Assembly (NCBI GenBank): GCA_021496925.1
Contig: CP053915.1
Coordinates: 930,001 to 994,000, forward strand
DNA from: Acidovorax sp. YS12
GTDB taxonomy: Bacteria; Pseudomonadota; Gammaproteobacteria; Burkholderiales; Burkholderiaceae_C
Reading direction: 5' to 3'
Length of the DNA: 64,000 nt
Part shown: positions 38,289-50,500 of the stretch, in pieces
Layout of the letters: each line of letters begins with the position of its first letter
How positions within the stretch are numbered: the stretch's first letter is position 1
Program-made: the position numbers and the translations under genes
Notes under the pieces: model-generated
The model's input: only the letters and a program-made list of their open reading frames with translations
Database searches by the model: none
Told to the model about the DNA's origin: nothing

Positions 38289-39599
38289 ATGCACCCTGCC
38301 CCCTCCCCCCGTTCCTTCTGGCCCCTGGCCGCGCTGGCCCTCGCCCTCGCGGGTTGCGCCAGCGCCCCCGCGCCCCAAGCCTCCGCCCCGGCCGTCCCCG
38401 CCGCCCCCCTGCCCGCGCCTGCCGGCACGGCACCGGCGGAGCCCGACGCGCAGCAGGCGGGCTTCGCCGCCTGGCTGGCCGAGGTGGAGCGCGAGGCCCT
38501 CGCCCAGGGCCTGCGCCCGGCCACCGTGCGCCAGGCGCTGGGCAGCGCCCAGCTGCTGCCGCGCGTGATCGCGCTCGACCGCGCGCAGCCCGAGTTCACA
38601 CGCACGCCCTGGGCCTACCTGGACGCCGCCGTCTCGCCCCAGCGCATCGCCCAGGGCCAGGCCCAGCGCGCCGCGCACCGGGCGGCGCTGGAGGCCGCCG
38701 CCACGCGCTACGGCGTGCCCAGCGCCATCGTCACCGCCATCTGGGGCATGGAGAGCAACTACGGGCAGAACTTCGGCAGCTTCCGCACCGTGGACGCGCT
38801 GGCCACGCTCGGCTTCGAGGGGCGGCGGCGCGCCTGGGCGCGGCGCGAGCTGCTGGCGGCGCTGCGCATCCTCGACCAGGGCGACATCGCGCCCGAGCGC
38901 ATGCAGGGCTCGTGGGCCGGCGCCATGGGGCACACGCAGTTCCTGCCCTCGGTGTTCCTGGCCTATGCGGTAGATGCCGATGGCGATGGCCGCCGCGACA
39001 TCTGGGGCAGCGTGCCCGACGTGGCCGCCTCCACCGCGCACTACCTGGCGCGCTCGGGCTGGCGCGGCGGCGAGCCCTGGGGCGTGGAGGTGCAACTGCC
39101 CCCGGGCTTCGACTACGCGCGCGCCGGGCTGGCCGGGGTGCGCCAGGCCAGCGCCGCCTGGGCGGCCGAGGGCGTGCGCAGCCTGGACGGCACCGCGCTG
39201 CCCGCGCTGGAGGGGGCCGCGCTGCTCACCCCGGCGGGCGCGCGCGGCCCGGCGGTGCTGGTGGGGGCGAACTTCCGGGCGCTGCTGCGCTACAACAATT
39301 CCGAGAACTACGCGCTGGCCGTGGGCCTGCTGGCGCGCCAGATCGACGGCGGCACCGGCCTGCAGGCGCCCTGGCCGCGCGAGGAGGCGGCGCTGTCACG
39401 CGCCGAGGTGAAGGCGCTGCAGCAGGCGCTGAACGAGCAGGGCTACGACGCCGGCGCGCCCGACGGCGTGATCGGCCCGGCCACACGCGCGGCGCTGCGC
39501 CGCTACCAGCAAGGCCAGGGCCTGGTGGCCGACGGCTTTGCCACCCAGGCGCTGCTGCGGCGCATCGTGCCGCCCCCGCAGGAATCAGGACAAAAATAG
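38289..39599 (+). CDS. mltB: Lytic murein transglycosylase B, lipoprotein with peptidoglycan-binding domain
   Basis: 436 residues. A lipobox (LALAGC, Cys23) marks an outer-membrane lipoprotein. The SLT-B domain holds the catalytic Glu155 in WGMESNYGQ and the MltB block GAMGHTQFLPS. A C-terminal PG_binding_1 domain (LQQALNEQGYDAG, DGVIGPATRAALRRYQ) anchors it to the wall. It cleaves glycan strands to 1,6-anhydro ends during wall remodelling. A Pro/Ala linker follows the lipidated Cys. It starts 32 bases after the TonB receptor stop but is a general wall enzyme. Confidence 0.93.
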   Translation: MHPAPSPRSFWPLAALALALAGCASAPAPQASAPAVPAAPLPAPAGTAPAEPDAQQAGFAAWLAEVEREALAQGLRPATVRQALGSAQLLPRVIALDRAQPEFTRTPWAYLDAAVSPQRIAQGQAQRAAHRAALEAAATRYGVPSAIVTAIWGMESNYGQNFGSFRTVDALATLGFEGRRRAWARRELLAALRILDQGDIAPERMQGSWAGAMGHTQFLPSVFLAYAVDADGDGRRDIWGSVPDVAASTAHYLARSGWRGGEPWGVEVQLPPGFDYARAGLAGVRQASAAWAAEGVRSLDGTALPALEGAALLTPAGARGPAVLVGANFRALLRYNNSENYALAVGLLARQIDGGTGLQAPWPREEAALSRAEVKALQQALNEQGYDAGAPDGVIGPATRAALRRYQQGQGLVADGFATQALLRRIVPPPQESGQK

Positions 39600-39601
39600 G
39601 C

Positions 39602-39646
39602 GCCAGCCCTTGACTGGCAATCGCTGGCAGCTCTTCTTTCAATAGC
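39602..39646 (+). repeat. REP-like intergenic repeat, copy 3
   Basis: GCCAGCCCTTGACTGGCAA then CGCTGGCAGCTCTTCTTTCAATAG, a diverged copy directly after the mltB stop. The remaining bases to 39798 show no gene. Confidence 0.55.
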
Positions 39647-39798
39647 ACAACCCGGGGCGGTTTCGGCCTTGGCGCGGCGCTGCGCGCGCACTGGACAAAA
39701 CGTCCAGTGCCGCGCCCCGCGACTGGACAGCTTCCCCAGGACAAGCCCGCGGCGGCGCACCACAATGCGCCCGACGCCACCGCCACGCCGCCACCGCC

Positions 39799-40665
39799 AT
39801 GTCCCAGAACGCCCACACCCTGACCCTGTTCTTCGAGCCGCCGCTGCTGCACCGCCAGTTCCAGTTGCTGCTGCAATACCTGCAGCGCGACGACGCCGAC
39901 AACACCGCACACTGGGCGCAAGAGCTGGGCGGGGTGGACGCCGCCCAGCTGTGGGGCGCCCCGGCGCGCTTCAACCACTGGTTCGCCGGCCACCGCACGC
40001 ACCTGGTCTACGGGTTCGAGACCGGCACCTCGGCCCCCGTGCCCTGGGCGCTGCTGGAGCACCTGGGCCGGCACGGCCTGCGGGCCGCGGTGATGGAGGT
40101 GTTCTACGACCAGGTGTGCGAGCGCGAGCGCTACCACATCGACGCGGGCCAGTGGATCGGCCACCGCGAATGGCTGGCGCGCCACCCGCAGCACCGCGCG
40201 CTGATCGACCCCGAGGGCGGCATCTACCCGCCCGAGGGCGCCGCGCCCGGCCCGGCGCCGGACTGCACCCTGAGCGACCCGGCGCGGCCCACCCCCGTGG
40301 CGCAGGTGGCGGCGCAGCAGGCCACGCAGGCGCGCGAGGCCCAGGAGACCGTGCAGGCCCTCGCCGGCTTGGCGGCGGAACTGCGCGGCAAAGGGGTGTC
40401 CCCCGTGGAGGCCGTGGCGGGTTTCGCCGTGCTGGGCGCGGGGCTCAAGGGGCTGTGGCACGCCGTGCTGTTCACCATCGTCACGGCGCTGCTGTTCAAG
40501 GGCCTGTGGCTCTGGCTGGGCCTGGGCCTGCTGCTGGCCGTGGCCTGGCCCCTGTTCTACATGCACCGCGCACGCCAGCGCTGGGAGGGCGACGGCGATG
40601 ACGACGACGAAAGCGCTAGCGATAGCGATGGCGATGGCGATGGCGGCACCGCTCCAAAGCCCTGA
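39799..40665 (+). CDS. Unknown protein with C-terminal membrane hairpin
   Basis: 288 residues, not recognised. The N-terminal 150 residues are predicted soluble, rich in His, Trp and Arg (HRTHLVYGFE, CERERYHIDAGQW). A middle Ala/Gln-rich helix (about 170-205) precedes two close hydrophobic segments (VLFTIVTALLFKG, WLGLGLLLAVAWPLF) and an acidic Asp/Ser/Gly tail. The topology suggests a cytoplasmic N-domain held at the inner membrane. It heads a four-gene run on the plus strand with only short gaps, which makes a joint function with the HTH and AAA proteins likely but unproven. Confidence 0.75.
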   Translation: MSQNAHTLTLFFEPPLLHRQFQLLLQYLQRDDADNTAHWAQELGGVDAAQLWGAPARFNHWFAGHRTHLVYGFETGTSAPVPWALLEHLGRHGLRAAVMEVFYDQVCERERYHIDAGQWIGHREWLARHPQHRALIDPEGGIYPPEGAAPGPAPDCTLSDPARPTPVAQVAAQQATQAREAQETVQALAGLAAELRGKGVSPVEAVAGFAVLGAGLKGLWHAVLFTIVTALLFKGLWLWLGLGLLLAVAWPLFYMHRARQRWEGDGDDDDESASDSDGDGDGGTAPKP

Positions 40666-40698
40666 CGCCCTGCGCACAACCAACCTGGAGATGAAACC

Positions 40699-41112
40699 AT
40701 GCTGACACCGATCGAGTGGTGGGGCGGACTGCTTTTCGTGCTGGGCTTTGCCTGCTGGCACGCCATGCTGCAGCCCGATGGGGCGGCGGGCGATGCCGGC
40801 CCGGACGACCGCTTTCCCTGGCTGATCCACCTGACCTTCCTGGCCCCGGGCGTGGTGCTGGCAGGCTACTTCTACCCGCTGCAGGCGCCCGCGCTGCAGT
40901 ACGCCTACGCCGCCACGCTCGCGCTGGCCGTGGCGCTGCTGCTGTGGCACGCGGGCATGGAGGTGCGGGACTGGCGCCGCACCGGCCCCGAGGCGGAGCC
41001 GGGCGATGGCATGGCCACTTTTCTGGGCTTCGCCATGCTCTACAGTCCATTGCTCGCGGCCTGCGTTCTGGGCTGCATCAAGGCCTGGCCGCTGCTGCGG
41101 CCCTGGCTCTGA
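40699..41112 (+). CDS. Small integral membrane protein of unknown function
   Basis: 137 residues with about four hydrophobic segments (WWGGLLFVLGFACW, LIHLTFLAPGVVLAGYF, YAATLALAVALLLW, FAMLYSPLLAACVLGCI). A good ribosome site (GGAG) precedes the ATG at 40699, 33 bases after the previous gene. No family recognised. It probably partners with the membrane protein before it. Confidence 0.75.
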   Translation: MLTPIEWWGGLLFVLGFACWHAMLQPDGAAGDAGPDDRFPWLIHLTFLAPGVVLAGYFYPLQAPALQYAYAATLALAVALLLWHAGMEVRDWRRTGPEAEPGDGMATFLGFAMLYSPLLAACVLGCIKAWPLLRPWL

Positions 41113-41141
41113 ACCGCCCTGCCCCCCCACAACCCCAGACC

Positions 41142-42359
41142 ATGGCCGAGGATTCCTTTTCGCACCTGCTTTCGCTGTACATGCGCCGCATCCGCGCCAG
41201 CGCCTCGGGCGTGGCCACCGAGATCGGCCTGAGCCGCGAGGCGGTGAACAACTGGCGCAACGGCGTCTCGCTGCCCAACGCGCGCTCGCGCGACCGGCTG
41301 GCCTCGTGCGCCGCCTACCTGCGCCTGACCGAGGCCGAGACCAACCGCCTGTTCCTCGCGGCCGGGTTCGCGGCGGAGTTTCCACTGCAGGCCGAGCCGC
41401 AGGCGGGCGTGCCGTTCGCCGGGTTCATGGACCGGCTGCTGGCGCAGCTGGCCCAGGCCGCGCCCTACCCCATCACCATGCTGCTGTCGCAGGCGCACTG
41501 GGGGCAGCCGCCGTTCCGCCAGGAGCTGCTGCTGCGCGCGCGGGCGCACTATGGCGCCGACGCGGTGCTGCACATCCAGCCGCCCTACAGCACCAGCACC
41601 GCGCCCGAGGAGTACTTCGCCGCCCTGGGCCGGCAATGCGGCCTGGGCGACATCGATTCCGACTGCGCGTTCGAGAGCCGGCTGGAGCAGCGCCTGCTGG
41701 CCGGCGGGCGCCTGTTCTGCCTGGTGAGCCGCTTCGAGCAGGGCACGGCGGCGCTGCGCGAGTCGCTGGCGGGCATTCTGCGCAGCCTCAGCGAAATGCA
41801 CAGCGGCCGCCTGCACCTGCTGCTGTGCGGCGGCGAGGCCCTGGCCGACCTGAAGTACCGCAGCGGCGACCTGTCGCTGCTCAACATCGCCCAGGTGCAC
41901 TACTGGCCCGAACCCACGCTGGACGACGTGGCGCTGATGGCGCACCAGCGCTGGCCCGGCGTGGACTGGCCCCGGCCCACGCTGCAGGCGCTGCTGGAGG
42001 CCAGCGGCGGCCACCCCGCGCTGATCGACGACGGCCTGCAGTGGCTGTGCGCCCAGGGGCCGGTGCAGGCGCACACGGCGCGGGCGCCGCTGCACGCCCA
42101 CCTGGCCGCCAGCCCGCGCCTGTGGCAGACCCTGCTGGCGCTGGCCCGCCAGCCCGGCCTGCCGCCGCGCCTGGCGCAGTTGCTGCAGGCGCCCACGCTG
42201 GGGCGCGCGCGCCCCTACCTGCAGGACGACGTGCTGCGCACGCTGTTCTGGGGCAACCTCATCCACGCGCGCCCGGCCGAGGGCGGCGCGCAGTTGCACT
42301 GGCGCTGCGACACCGTGCGCGCGGCCGCCCGGGCGGTGCTGGAATCCTGCGCGGCATGA
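41142..42359 (+). CDS. Helix-turn-helix protein with degenerate AAA-like domain
   Basis: 405 residues. The N-terminal 70 residues form an XRE-like helix-turn-helix (GVATEIGLSREAVNNWRNG). The remainder follows an AAA/STAND fold (RLFCLVSRFEQG strand at the Walker B place, LHLLLCGGEAL strand, HYWPEPTLDDV, ASGGHPALIDDGL as in the lid), but the Walker A loop is absent (SQAHWGQPPFRQ) and Walker B lacks the acidic pair. It is therefore probably an ATP-hydrolysis-dead regulator. Its last bases overlap the next gene by ATGA, so it is made with that active AAA ATPase and may form a complex with it. The start ATG at 41142 is 29 bases after the preceding stop. Confidence 0.72.
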   Translation: MAEDSFSHLLSLYMRRIRASASGVATEIGLSREAVNNWRNGVSLPNARSRDRLASCAAYLRLTEAETNRLFLAAGFAAEFPLQAEPQAGVPFAGFMDRLLAQLAQAAPYPITMLLSQAHWGQPPFRQELLLRARAHYGADAVLHIQPPYSTSTAPEEYFAALGRQCGLGDIDSDCAFESRLEQRLLAGGRLFCLVSRFEQGTAALRESLAGILRSLSEMHSGRLHLLLCGGEALADLKYRSGDLSLLNIAQVHYWPEPTLDDVALMAHQRWPGVDWPRPTLQALLEASGGHPALIDDGLQWLCAQGPVQAHTARAPLHAHLAASPRLWQTLLALARQPGLPPRLAQLLQAPTLGRARPYLQDDVLRTLFWGNLIHARPAEGGAQLHWRCDTVRAAARAVLESCAA

Positions 42360-44524
42360 GCCCCGTCCTGTCCTGGCCGGTGCTGCGCGGCCTGGTGCTC
42401 GCCGTGCTCACCTGGCTCGTGGTCAGCGCGGTGCTGCTGCCGCAGTACAACCCGTTCACGCGCAAGAGTGCCCTGGGCGCCGCCCAGGCCGGGGCGGTAT
42501 GGGCCGAGATTGCGCAATGGCGCCTGGCCCTCAGCGAGGCCGTGGCGCAGGAAGATGAGTGGCCCGCCGACTTGCAGGCCCTCGCGCCCCCGCATCTGCC
42601 GGGCCTGGTGCAGGTGTCCTCGCCCGCCCCCTACCAGCTTGGCATGCGCGTCGCCGACCGCCCGGAGCTCGGCGCCCTGGCCGGCACGCAGGTGCTGCTG
42701 CGCATGGACGCGCCCTCGCGCCACTGGTCCTGCCGCGCGGGCCAGCCCGCCCCGCCGCCGCGCCTGCTGCCGCTGAACTGCGAGCGCGCAGACAGCAGCG
42801 GTAGCGCCCCTGCAGAGGAATACGACCCGTTCGGCTGGCTGCGCACCCTGATGCTGGTGTGCGCCGGCGTGTTCCTGGCCGCGGGCGCGCTGTGGCTGCT
42901 GCGCCACCCGCTCATCGGGCCGGCGCAGCTGCGGCCCGCGCGGCTGCGCCGCACCCCGCTGGACCGGCTGGCGCCGCTGGACCGGCTGCTGCGCTGGACC
43001 GGCCGCCTGCGCGCCACGCTGGTGGCCGCCGCCATCTCGCCGCGCGACTGGCAGCGGGCGCTGCGCTACACCCAGGCCAACCCCACGGCGCGCGCCCAGG
43101 CCCTGGCCGAGCGCGTGGCCGCGCGCTGCCAGGCGGCGCAGGACTGGCCCCTGCCCGGCCACGTGTTCGTCTGGACCTTCGCGCCGGACATGCCCGTGGC
43201 GCTGGACCGCTGCGTGGCCTACTTTCCGCCGCCGGAGCTGAGCGCCTCCTCGCTGGTGCAGCGCCTGCGCACCCTGACCACCGGGGCCGACGTGCTGCTG
43301 GTCTGCGCGCCGCACAGCGACGAGACGCCGCTGCACGCGCTGGCGGGCTACACCGCCGACCGGGCCAACCTGCACGTGCTGCTCGACAGCCCGAGCCAGA
43401 CGGAATGGCTGCTGGCGCCCGACGCGCAGGCGGTGCTGCTGCGGGTGCTGACGGAGCAGTTGCGCGTCACGCGCATCTCGCCCTACCAGACGCGCGGCGG
43501 CGTCACGCGCGAGGACGCCTTCTTCGGCCGCGAGCGCCTGCTGGCGCGCATCCTCGGGCGCGAGCCCGCCAACTACCTGGTGGTGGGCGGGCGCCAGCTG
43601 GGCAAGAGCAGCCTGCTCAAGGCCGTGCAGCGGCGCCTGCGCGACCACCCGCAGATCGTGTGCCACTACGTCTCGCTGCGCGACCACCGGCTGGCGCCGC
43701 GCCTGGCGGCGCAGTTCGCGCTGGACGTGCACACGCCGCTGGACGGCGTGATCGCCCACCTGCAGGCGCAGGACCCGCGCAAGCGCATCTACCTGCTGGT
43801 GGACGAGGCCGACCAGTTCTTCCGCGACCAGTCGCGCAGCCACTACGCCGGGCTGGCCGCGCTGCGCGCGCTCAGCGACGAAGGGCGCTGCTGCTTCATC
43901 CTGGCGGGCTTCTGGGACCTGTACGAAGCGGCGGTGCTCGACTACCAGTCGCCGCTGCGCAACTTCGGCGAGGTGCTGGCCATCGGCGCGCTGGAGCACG
44001 ACGCCTGCCTGCGCCTGGCGACCGAGCCGCTGCAGCGGCTGCGCCTGGCGTTCGCCCACCCGGGGCTGGCCGAGCGGCTGGCGCAGGCCAGCGGCCAGCG
44101 CGCCAACCTGGTGTCGATCCTGTGCCAGGAATGCCTGGAGGCCCTGCAAGGCGGCGAGCGCGCCATCGAACTGCGCCACCTGAACCAGGCCCTGGCGTCG
44201 CAGGCCGTGCAGGACACCCTGGCCGGCTGGAGCCGCCTGAGCAGCGACCCCACGGCCTGCCGCCTGGACCGCATCGCCGTCTACCACACGGCCCGGCACG
44301 GCTGCACCGGCCTGGCGCCGCTCAACGCCCTGCTGGAAGCCCACGGCATTCCCGGCCAGGCGCGTGCGCTGCAAACGTCGCTGGCCCGGCTGCAACTGGC
44401 CTACGTGCTGCGGCGCCAGGAGGCGGAGTACCGCTTCGCCGTGCCGCTGCTGCAGCAGCAGTTCGAGCCCAGCGAGGTCGAAGTGCTGCTGGCGCAGGAG
44501 CTGCTGGCACTGGCGCGGGGCTGA
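42356..44524 (+). CDS. Membrane-anchored AAA/STAND-type ATPase with pilin-like periplasmic domain
   Basis: 722 residues. Helix 1 (12-30), a periplasmic part (31-160) and helix 2 (163-182) are followed by a cytoplasmic region of about 200 residues and an ORC/STAND-like AAA domain. Walker A is GGRQLGKSS (411-419) and Walker B is LLVDEAD (about 480-486); CCFILAGFWDLY is a sensor-like strand, and a winged-helix-like C-terminus follows. The periplasmic part ends W-S-C, then LLPLNC (Cys126, Cys142), the disulfide layout of type IV pilin C-termini. The gene overlaps the HTH gene by ATGA. I know no described system with this layout; signal sensing across the membrane by an ATPase, perhaps in stress or defence, is inference. 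Confidence 0.78.
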   Translation: MSPVLSWPVLRGLVLAVLTWLVVSAVLLPQYNPFTRKSALGAAQAGAVWAEIAQWRLALSEAVAQEDEWPADLQALAPPHLPGLVQVSSPAPYQLGMRVADRPELGALAGTQVLLRMDAPSRHWSCRAGQPAPPPRLLPLNCERADSSGSAPAEEYDPFGWLRTLMLVCAGVFLAAGALWLLRHPLIGPAQLRPARLRRTPLDRLAPLDRLLRWTGRLRATLVAAAISPRDWQRALRYTQANPTARAQALAERVAARCQAAQDWPLPGHVFVWTFAPDMPVALDRCVAYFPPPELSASSLVQRLRTLTTGADVLLVCAPHSDETPLHALAGYTADRANLHVLLDSPSQTEWLLAPDAQAVLLRVLTEQLRVTRISPYQTRGGVTREDAFFGRERLLARILGREPANYLVVGGRQLGKSSLLKAVQRRLRDHPQIVCHYVSLRDHRLAPRLAAQFALDVHTPLDGVIAHLQAQDPRKRIYLLVDEADQFFRDQSRSHYAGLAALRALSDEGRCCFILAGFWDLYEAAVLDYQSPLRNFGEVLAIGALEHDACLRLATEPLQRLRLAFAHPGLAERLAQASGQRANLVSILCQECLEALQGGERAIELRHLNQALASQAVQDTLAGWSRLSSDPTACRLDRIAVYHTARHGCTGLAPLNALLEAHGIPGQARALQTSLARLQLAYVLRRQEAEYRFAVPLLQQQFEPSEVEVLLAQELLALARG

Positions 44525-44577
44525 CAAGCGCTCTTTTTTCAATAGCTGCTGGCGCTTGTCCAGCAAGGGGAAAAGCC
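44523..44577 (-). repeat. REP-like intergenic repeat, copy 4
   Basis: Contains CAATAGCTGCTGGCGCTTGTC with a neighbouring CAGCAAGGGG. It overlaps the end of the ATPase gene and precedes the clpA terminator. Confidence 0.55.
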
Positions 44578-44586
44578 ACTTTCCAT

Positions 44587-44615
44587 AAAAAAACCGCAGC
44601 GGGTGCTGCGGTTTT
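44587..44615 (-). terminator. Rho-independent terminator of clpA
   Basis: An 11-bp perfect stem (AAAACCGCAGC with GCTGCGGTTTT) and a four-base loop at 44590-44615, followed on the minus strand by a T-run (44587-44593). It sits 20 bases after the clpA stop and could also stop the convergent ATPase transcript. Confidence 0.88.
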
Positions 44616-44634
44616 CTGCGGGGGCGGGCGGAGG

Positions 44635-46989
<2,355 letters not shown>

Positions 46990-47045
46990 GTGAGAACTCC
47001 TTTGTGCTTGCGTTGGGATGACTTTATTTCAGGGCCAAAGGCCTT

Positions 47046-47405
47046 TTATTCAACAGGCTCACTGACGGCCTGCAGCGGATGGCCGGCCTGGTGGGCGGCG
47101 GCCAGCACCTGCTCCACCTTGGTGGCGGCCACGTCGCGCGAGTACACGCCGCAGACGCCTTTGCCGTCGAGGTGGATCCTGAGCATGATCTGCGTGGCGG
47201 TCTCGCGGTCCTTGCCGAAGAACTCCTGCAGCACGACGACCACGAACTCCATCGGCGTGTAGTCGTCGTTGAGCATGAGCACCTGGTACATCCGGGGCGG
47301 ATCGGTCCGCTGGGTGCGCCGCTCCAGCACCACCGAGCCGCCGTCGTCCACGGCGGGGCTGCGCACGGGAGGCGCAGGTGGAAGGGACGGAGGGGTCGTT
47401 GCCAT
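47046..47405 (-). CDS. clpS: ATP-dependent Clp protease adaptor ClpS
   Basis: 119 residues from an ATG at 47405 (MATTPPS). The core carries MLNDDYTPMEFVVVVL and the HLDGKGVCGVYSRDVAATKV block, which bind N-degron residues and the ClpA N-domain. A Pro-rich extension precedes the core, as is common. Located directly before clpA. Confidence 0.96.
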   Translation of the reverse strand: MATTPPSLPPAPPVRSPAVDDGGSVVLERRTQRTDPPRMYQVLMLNDDYTPMEFVVVVLQEFFGKDRETATQIMLRIHLDGKGVCGVYSRDVAATKVEQVLAAAHQAGHPLQAVSEPVE

Positions 47406-47520
47406 GAAATTCATTCTAGCGAGCGCCGCGCGGCGCATGAGCGGGTAAGAGTGGTGCCATTTCGGCGCTTTTCAAGCCATGCGGGCCATTTTGCGGCCGG
47501 GCCGGTTTCATTTTGAATGA

Positions 47521-47570
47521 AATCGGCCTCAAACGCTTATCCAGAGAGCGCAAGCAGCTATTAAAAGATG
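47521..47570 (+). repeat. REP-like intergenic repeat, copy 5
   Basis: AATCGGCCTCAAACGCTTAT then GCAAGCAGCTATTAAAAGATG, a diverged copy between clpS and the end of dnaE. The rest of the gap (47406-47520) has an imperfect TTCATTTTGAATGAA palindrome and no gene. Confidence 0.55.
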
Positions 47571-47577
47571 AGTGATT

Positions 47578-50500
47578 CTAGTCGTACACCACGCTGGCGC
47601 TGCCCGCGCCGGCCTGGGCCGTCCAGGCGGCAAGCGCGGCGTCGCTGGGGTAGAAGCGGCTGCCCTCGCCCAGTTGCAGCTCGGCCTCGGCCGCGCCCTG
47701 GGGGGCGGCGCAGCGCAGGCCCAGGCGGATGCGCAGGCCATGCTGCAGCTCGCCGTGCTCCGTGGCCTCGCTCTGCGGCGGGAACTCGCGCAGCAGCCGC
47801 GCCACGTCGGGCGCCTTGTCGCCCATGCGCACGTGCAGGTAGCGGCCGAACTTGCAGCGCGCCGCCGCCAGGCTCCACACCTGCTGCGCCTTCACGCGCA
47901 GGCCGCCGCTGAAGTGGTCGAGCTGCAGGCGGCCGCTGATGACCACGAATTCGTCGTCCTTGAGCAGGTCGCGGTGCTGGTTCAGCAGCGCCTCGTCCAC
48001 CGAGGCCTCGATGGCGCGCGACTTGTCGTCAAGCCTGAACAGCGCCAGCCGCCCGCGCTGGCCGTTGATGACGCGCAGGTCGCTGATGATGCCCGAGAGC
48101 AGCTGCGGCTCGCGGCTGTCCTGCAGCTCGCTGATGCGCGTGCGCACGAAGCGGCGCACCTCGCCCTCGACCTCGTCGAACAGGTGGCCCGAGAGGTAGA
48201 AGCCGATGGCCGTCTTTTCCTGCATCAGCCGCTCCTTGATGCCCCAGGGCAGCGCGTCCACCAGATCCGGCTCCTGCGTGCTGGAGCCGTGGGCGTCCTC
48301 GCCCATCATGTCGAACAGGCCGCCCTGGTTGGCGTTGGCGATCTGGGCGCTGGCGAAGTCGAAGGCGCGGTCGATCGACGCCACCAGCTCGGCGCGGTTC
48401 AGGTGCAGGGCGTCGAACGCGCCGGCCTTGATGAGCGCCTCCACGGTGCGCTTGTTGATGCGCTGGCGGTCCACGCGCACGCAGAAGTCGAACAGGCTCT
48501 TGAACGGGCCGCGCGTGCCGCCCTGCGGCCCCACGCCCTGCCCTTCGCGCGCCGCGACGATGGCCTCGATGGCCTGCTGCCCCGTGCCCTTGACGGCGCC
48601 CAGGCCGTAGCGGATCACCTTGTCGGTCACCGGCTCGAAGCGGTACACGCCGCGGTTCACGTCGGGCGGCTCGAACGACAGGCCCTCGCGCAGCGCATCT
48701 TCATAGAGCACCTTGAGCTTGTCGGTGTCGTCCATTTCCACCGTCATGTTGGCGCAGAAGAACTCGGCGGTGTAGTGCACCTTGAGCCATCCGGTGTGGT
48801 AGGCCAGCAGCGAGTAGGCGGCGGCGTGCGACTTGTTGAAGCCGTAGCCCGCGAACTTCTCCATCAGGTCGAACACTTCGTCGGCCTTGTCCTGGGCTAT
48901 GCCCTTCTCGGCCGCGCCCTTGCGGAAGATGGCGCGGTGTTCGGCCATTTCCTCGGCCTTCTTCTTGCCCATGGCGCGGCGCAGCATGTCGGCGCCGCCG
49001 AGCGAGTAGCCGCCCAGCACCTGCGCGGTCTGCATCACCTGCTCCTGGTACACCATGATGCCGTAGGTCTCGGCCAGCACCGGCTCGACCAGCGGGTGCG
49101 GGTACTCCACCACCTCCTTGCCGTGCTTGCGGTTCACGAAGCTGGGGATCAGGTCCATCGGCCCCGGGCGGTACAGCGCGTTCAGGGCGATCAGGTCTTC
49201 CAGGCGGCTGGGCTTGGCCTCTTTCAGCATGCCCTGCATGCCGCGGCTTTCAAACTGGAACACGGCCTCGGTGCGTCCCTCGGAGAACAGGCGGTAGGTG
49301 GGCCCGTCGTCCAGCGGAATGTTCTCGTAGGCGAAGTTCTCCTGGCCCTTGTGGCGCTTCATGATGAATTCGCGCGCGATCTCCAGGATGGTCAGCGTGG
49401 CCAGGCCCAGGAAGTCGAACTTCACCAGGCCGATGGCCTCCACGTCGTCCTTGTCGTACTGGCTCACCGCCGATTCGCTGCCGGGCTGCTGGTACAGCGG
49501 GCAAAAATCCGTGAGCTTGCCCGGCGCGATCAGCACGCCCCCGGCGTGCATGCCGATGTTGCGCGTCATGCCTTCGAGCCTTTGCGCCATCTCGATGATG
49601 GTGCGCACGTCCTCTTCCTTGCGCACGCGCTCGTAGAGCATGGGCTCCAGCTCCAGCGCGTAGTTGTTCTTGTCGCCGTCCTTCTTCGGCTCGGGCGGGT
49701 AGGCCAGCGTGTAGGTCTGGCCGGGCTTGCCGGGCACCAGTTTGGAGATGCCGTCGCAGAACGTATAGCTCATGTCCATCACGCGGCCCACGTCGCGGAT
49801 GGCGGCCTTGGCCGCCATGGTGCCGAAGGTGGCGATCTGGCTCACGGCGTCCTTGCCGTACTTTTCCTTCACGTAGTCGATCACGCGGTCGCGGTTGGCC
49901 TGGCAGAAGTCGATGTCGAAGTCGGGCATCGACACCCGTTCCGGGTTCAGGAAGCGCTCGAACAGCAGGTTGTACTGCAGCGGATCGAGGTCGGTGATCT
50001 TGAGCGCGTAGGCCACGAGCGAGCCAGCCCCCGAGCCCCGGCCCGGCCCCACGGGGCAGCCGTTGGCCTTGGCCCACTGGATGAAGTCGCCCACGATGAG
50101 GAAGTAGCCCGGAAAGCCCATCTTCAGGATGGTGCCCAGCTCGAACTCCAGCCGGTCCACATAGCGCGGGCGCTGCTTCTCGCGCTCCGCCTCGTTGGGA
50201 TACAGGTGCAGCAGGCGCTCGTTCAGGCCCTCGTGCGAGGCGTAGCGGAAATACTCCTCGATCGGCATGCCGTTGGGCGTGGGGAAGTCCGGCAGCTGCG
50301 GCTTGCCCAGCACCAGCGTGAGGCTGCAGCGCCGCGCGATCTCCACGGTGTTTTCCAGCGCCGACGGCAGGTCGGCGAACAGCGCCTGCATCTGCGCCGT
50401 GGTCTTGAAATACTGCTCGCGCGTGAAGCGGCGCACGCGGCGCGGGTTGGCCAGGATCTCGCCCTCGGCGATGCACACGCGCGCCTCGTGGGCCTCGTAT

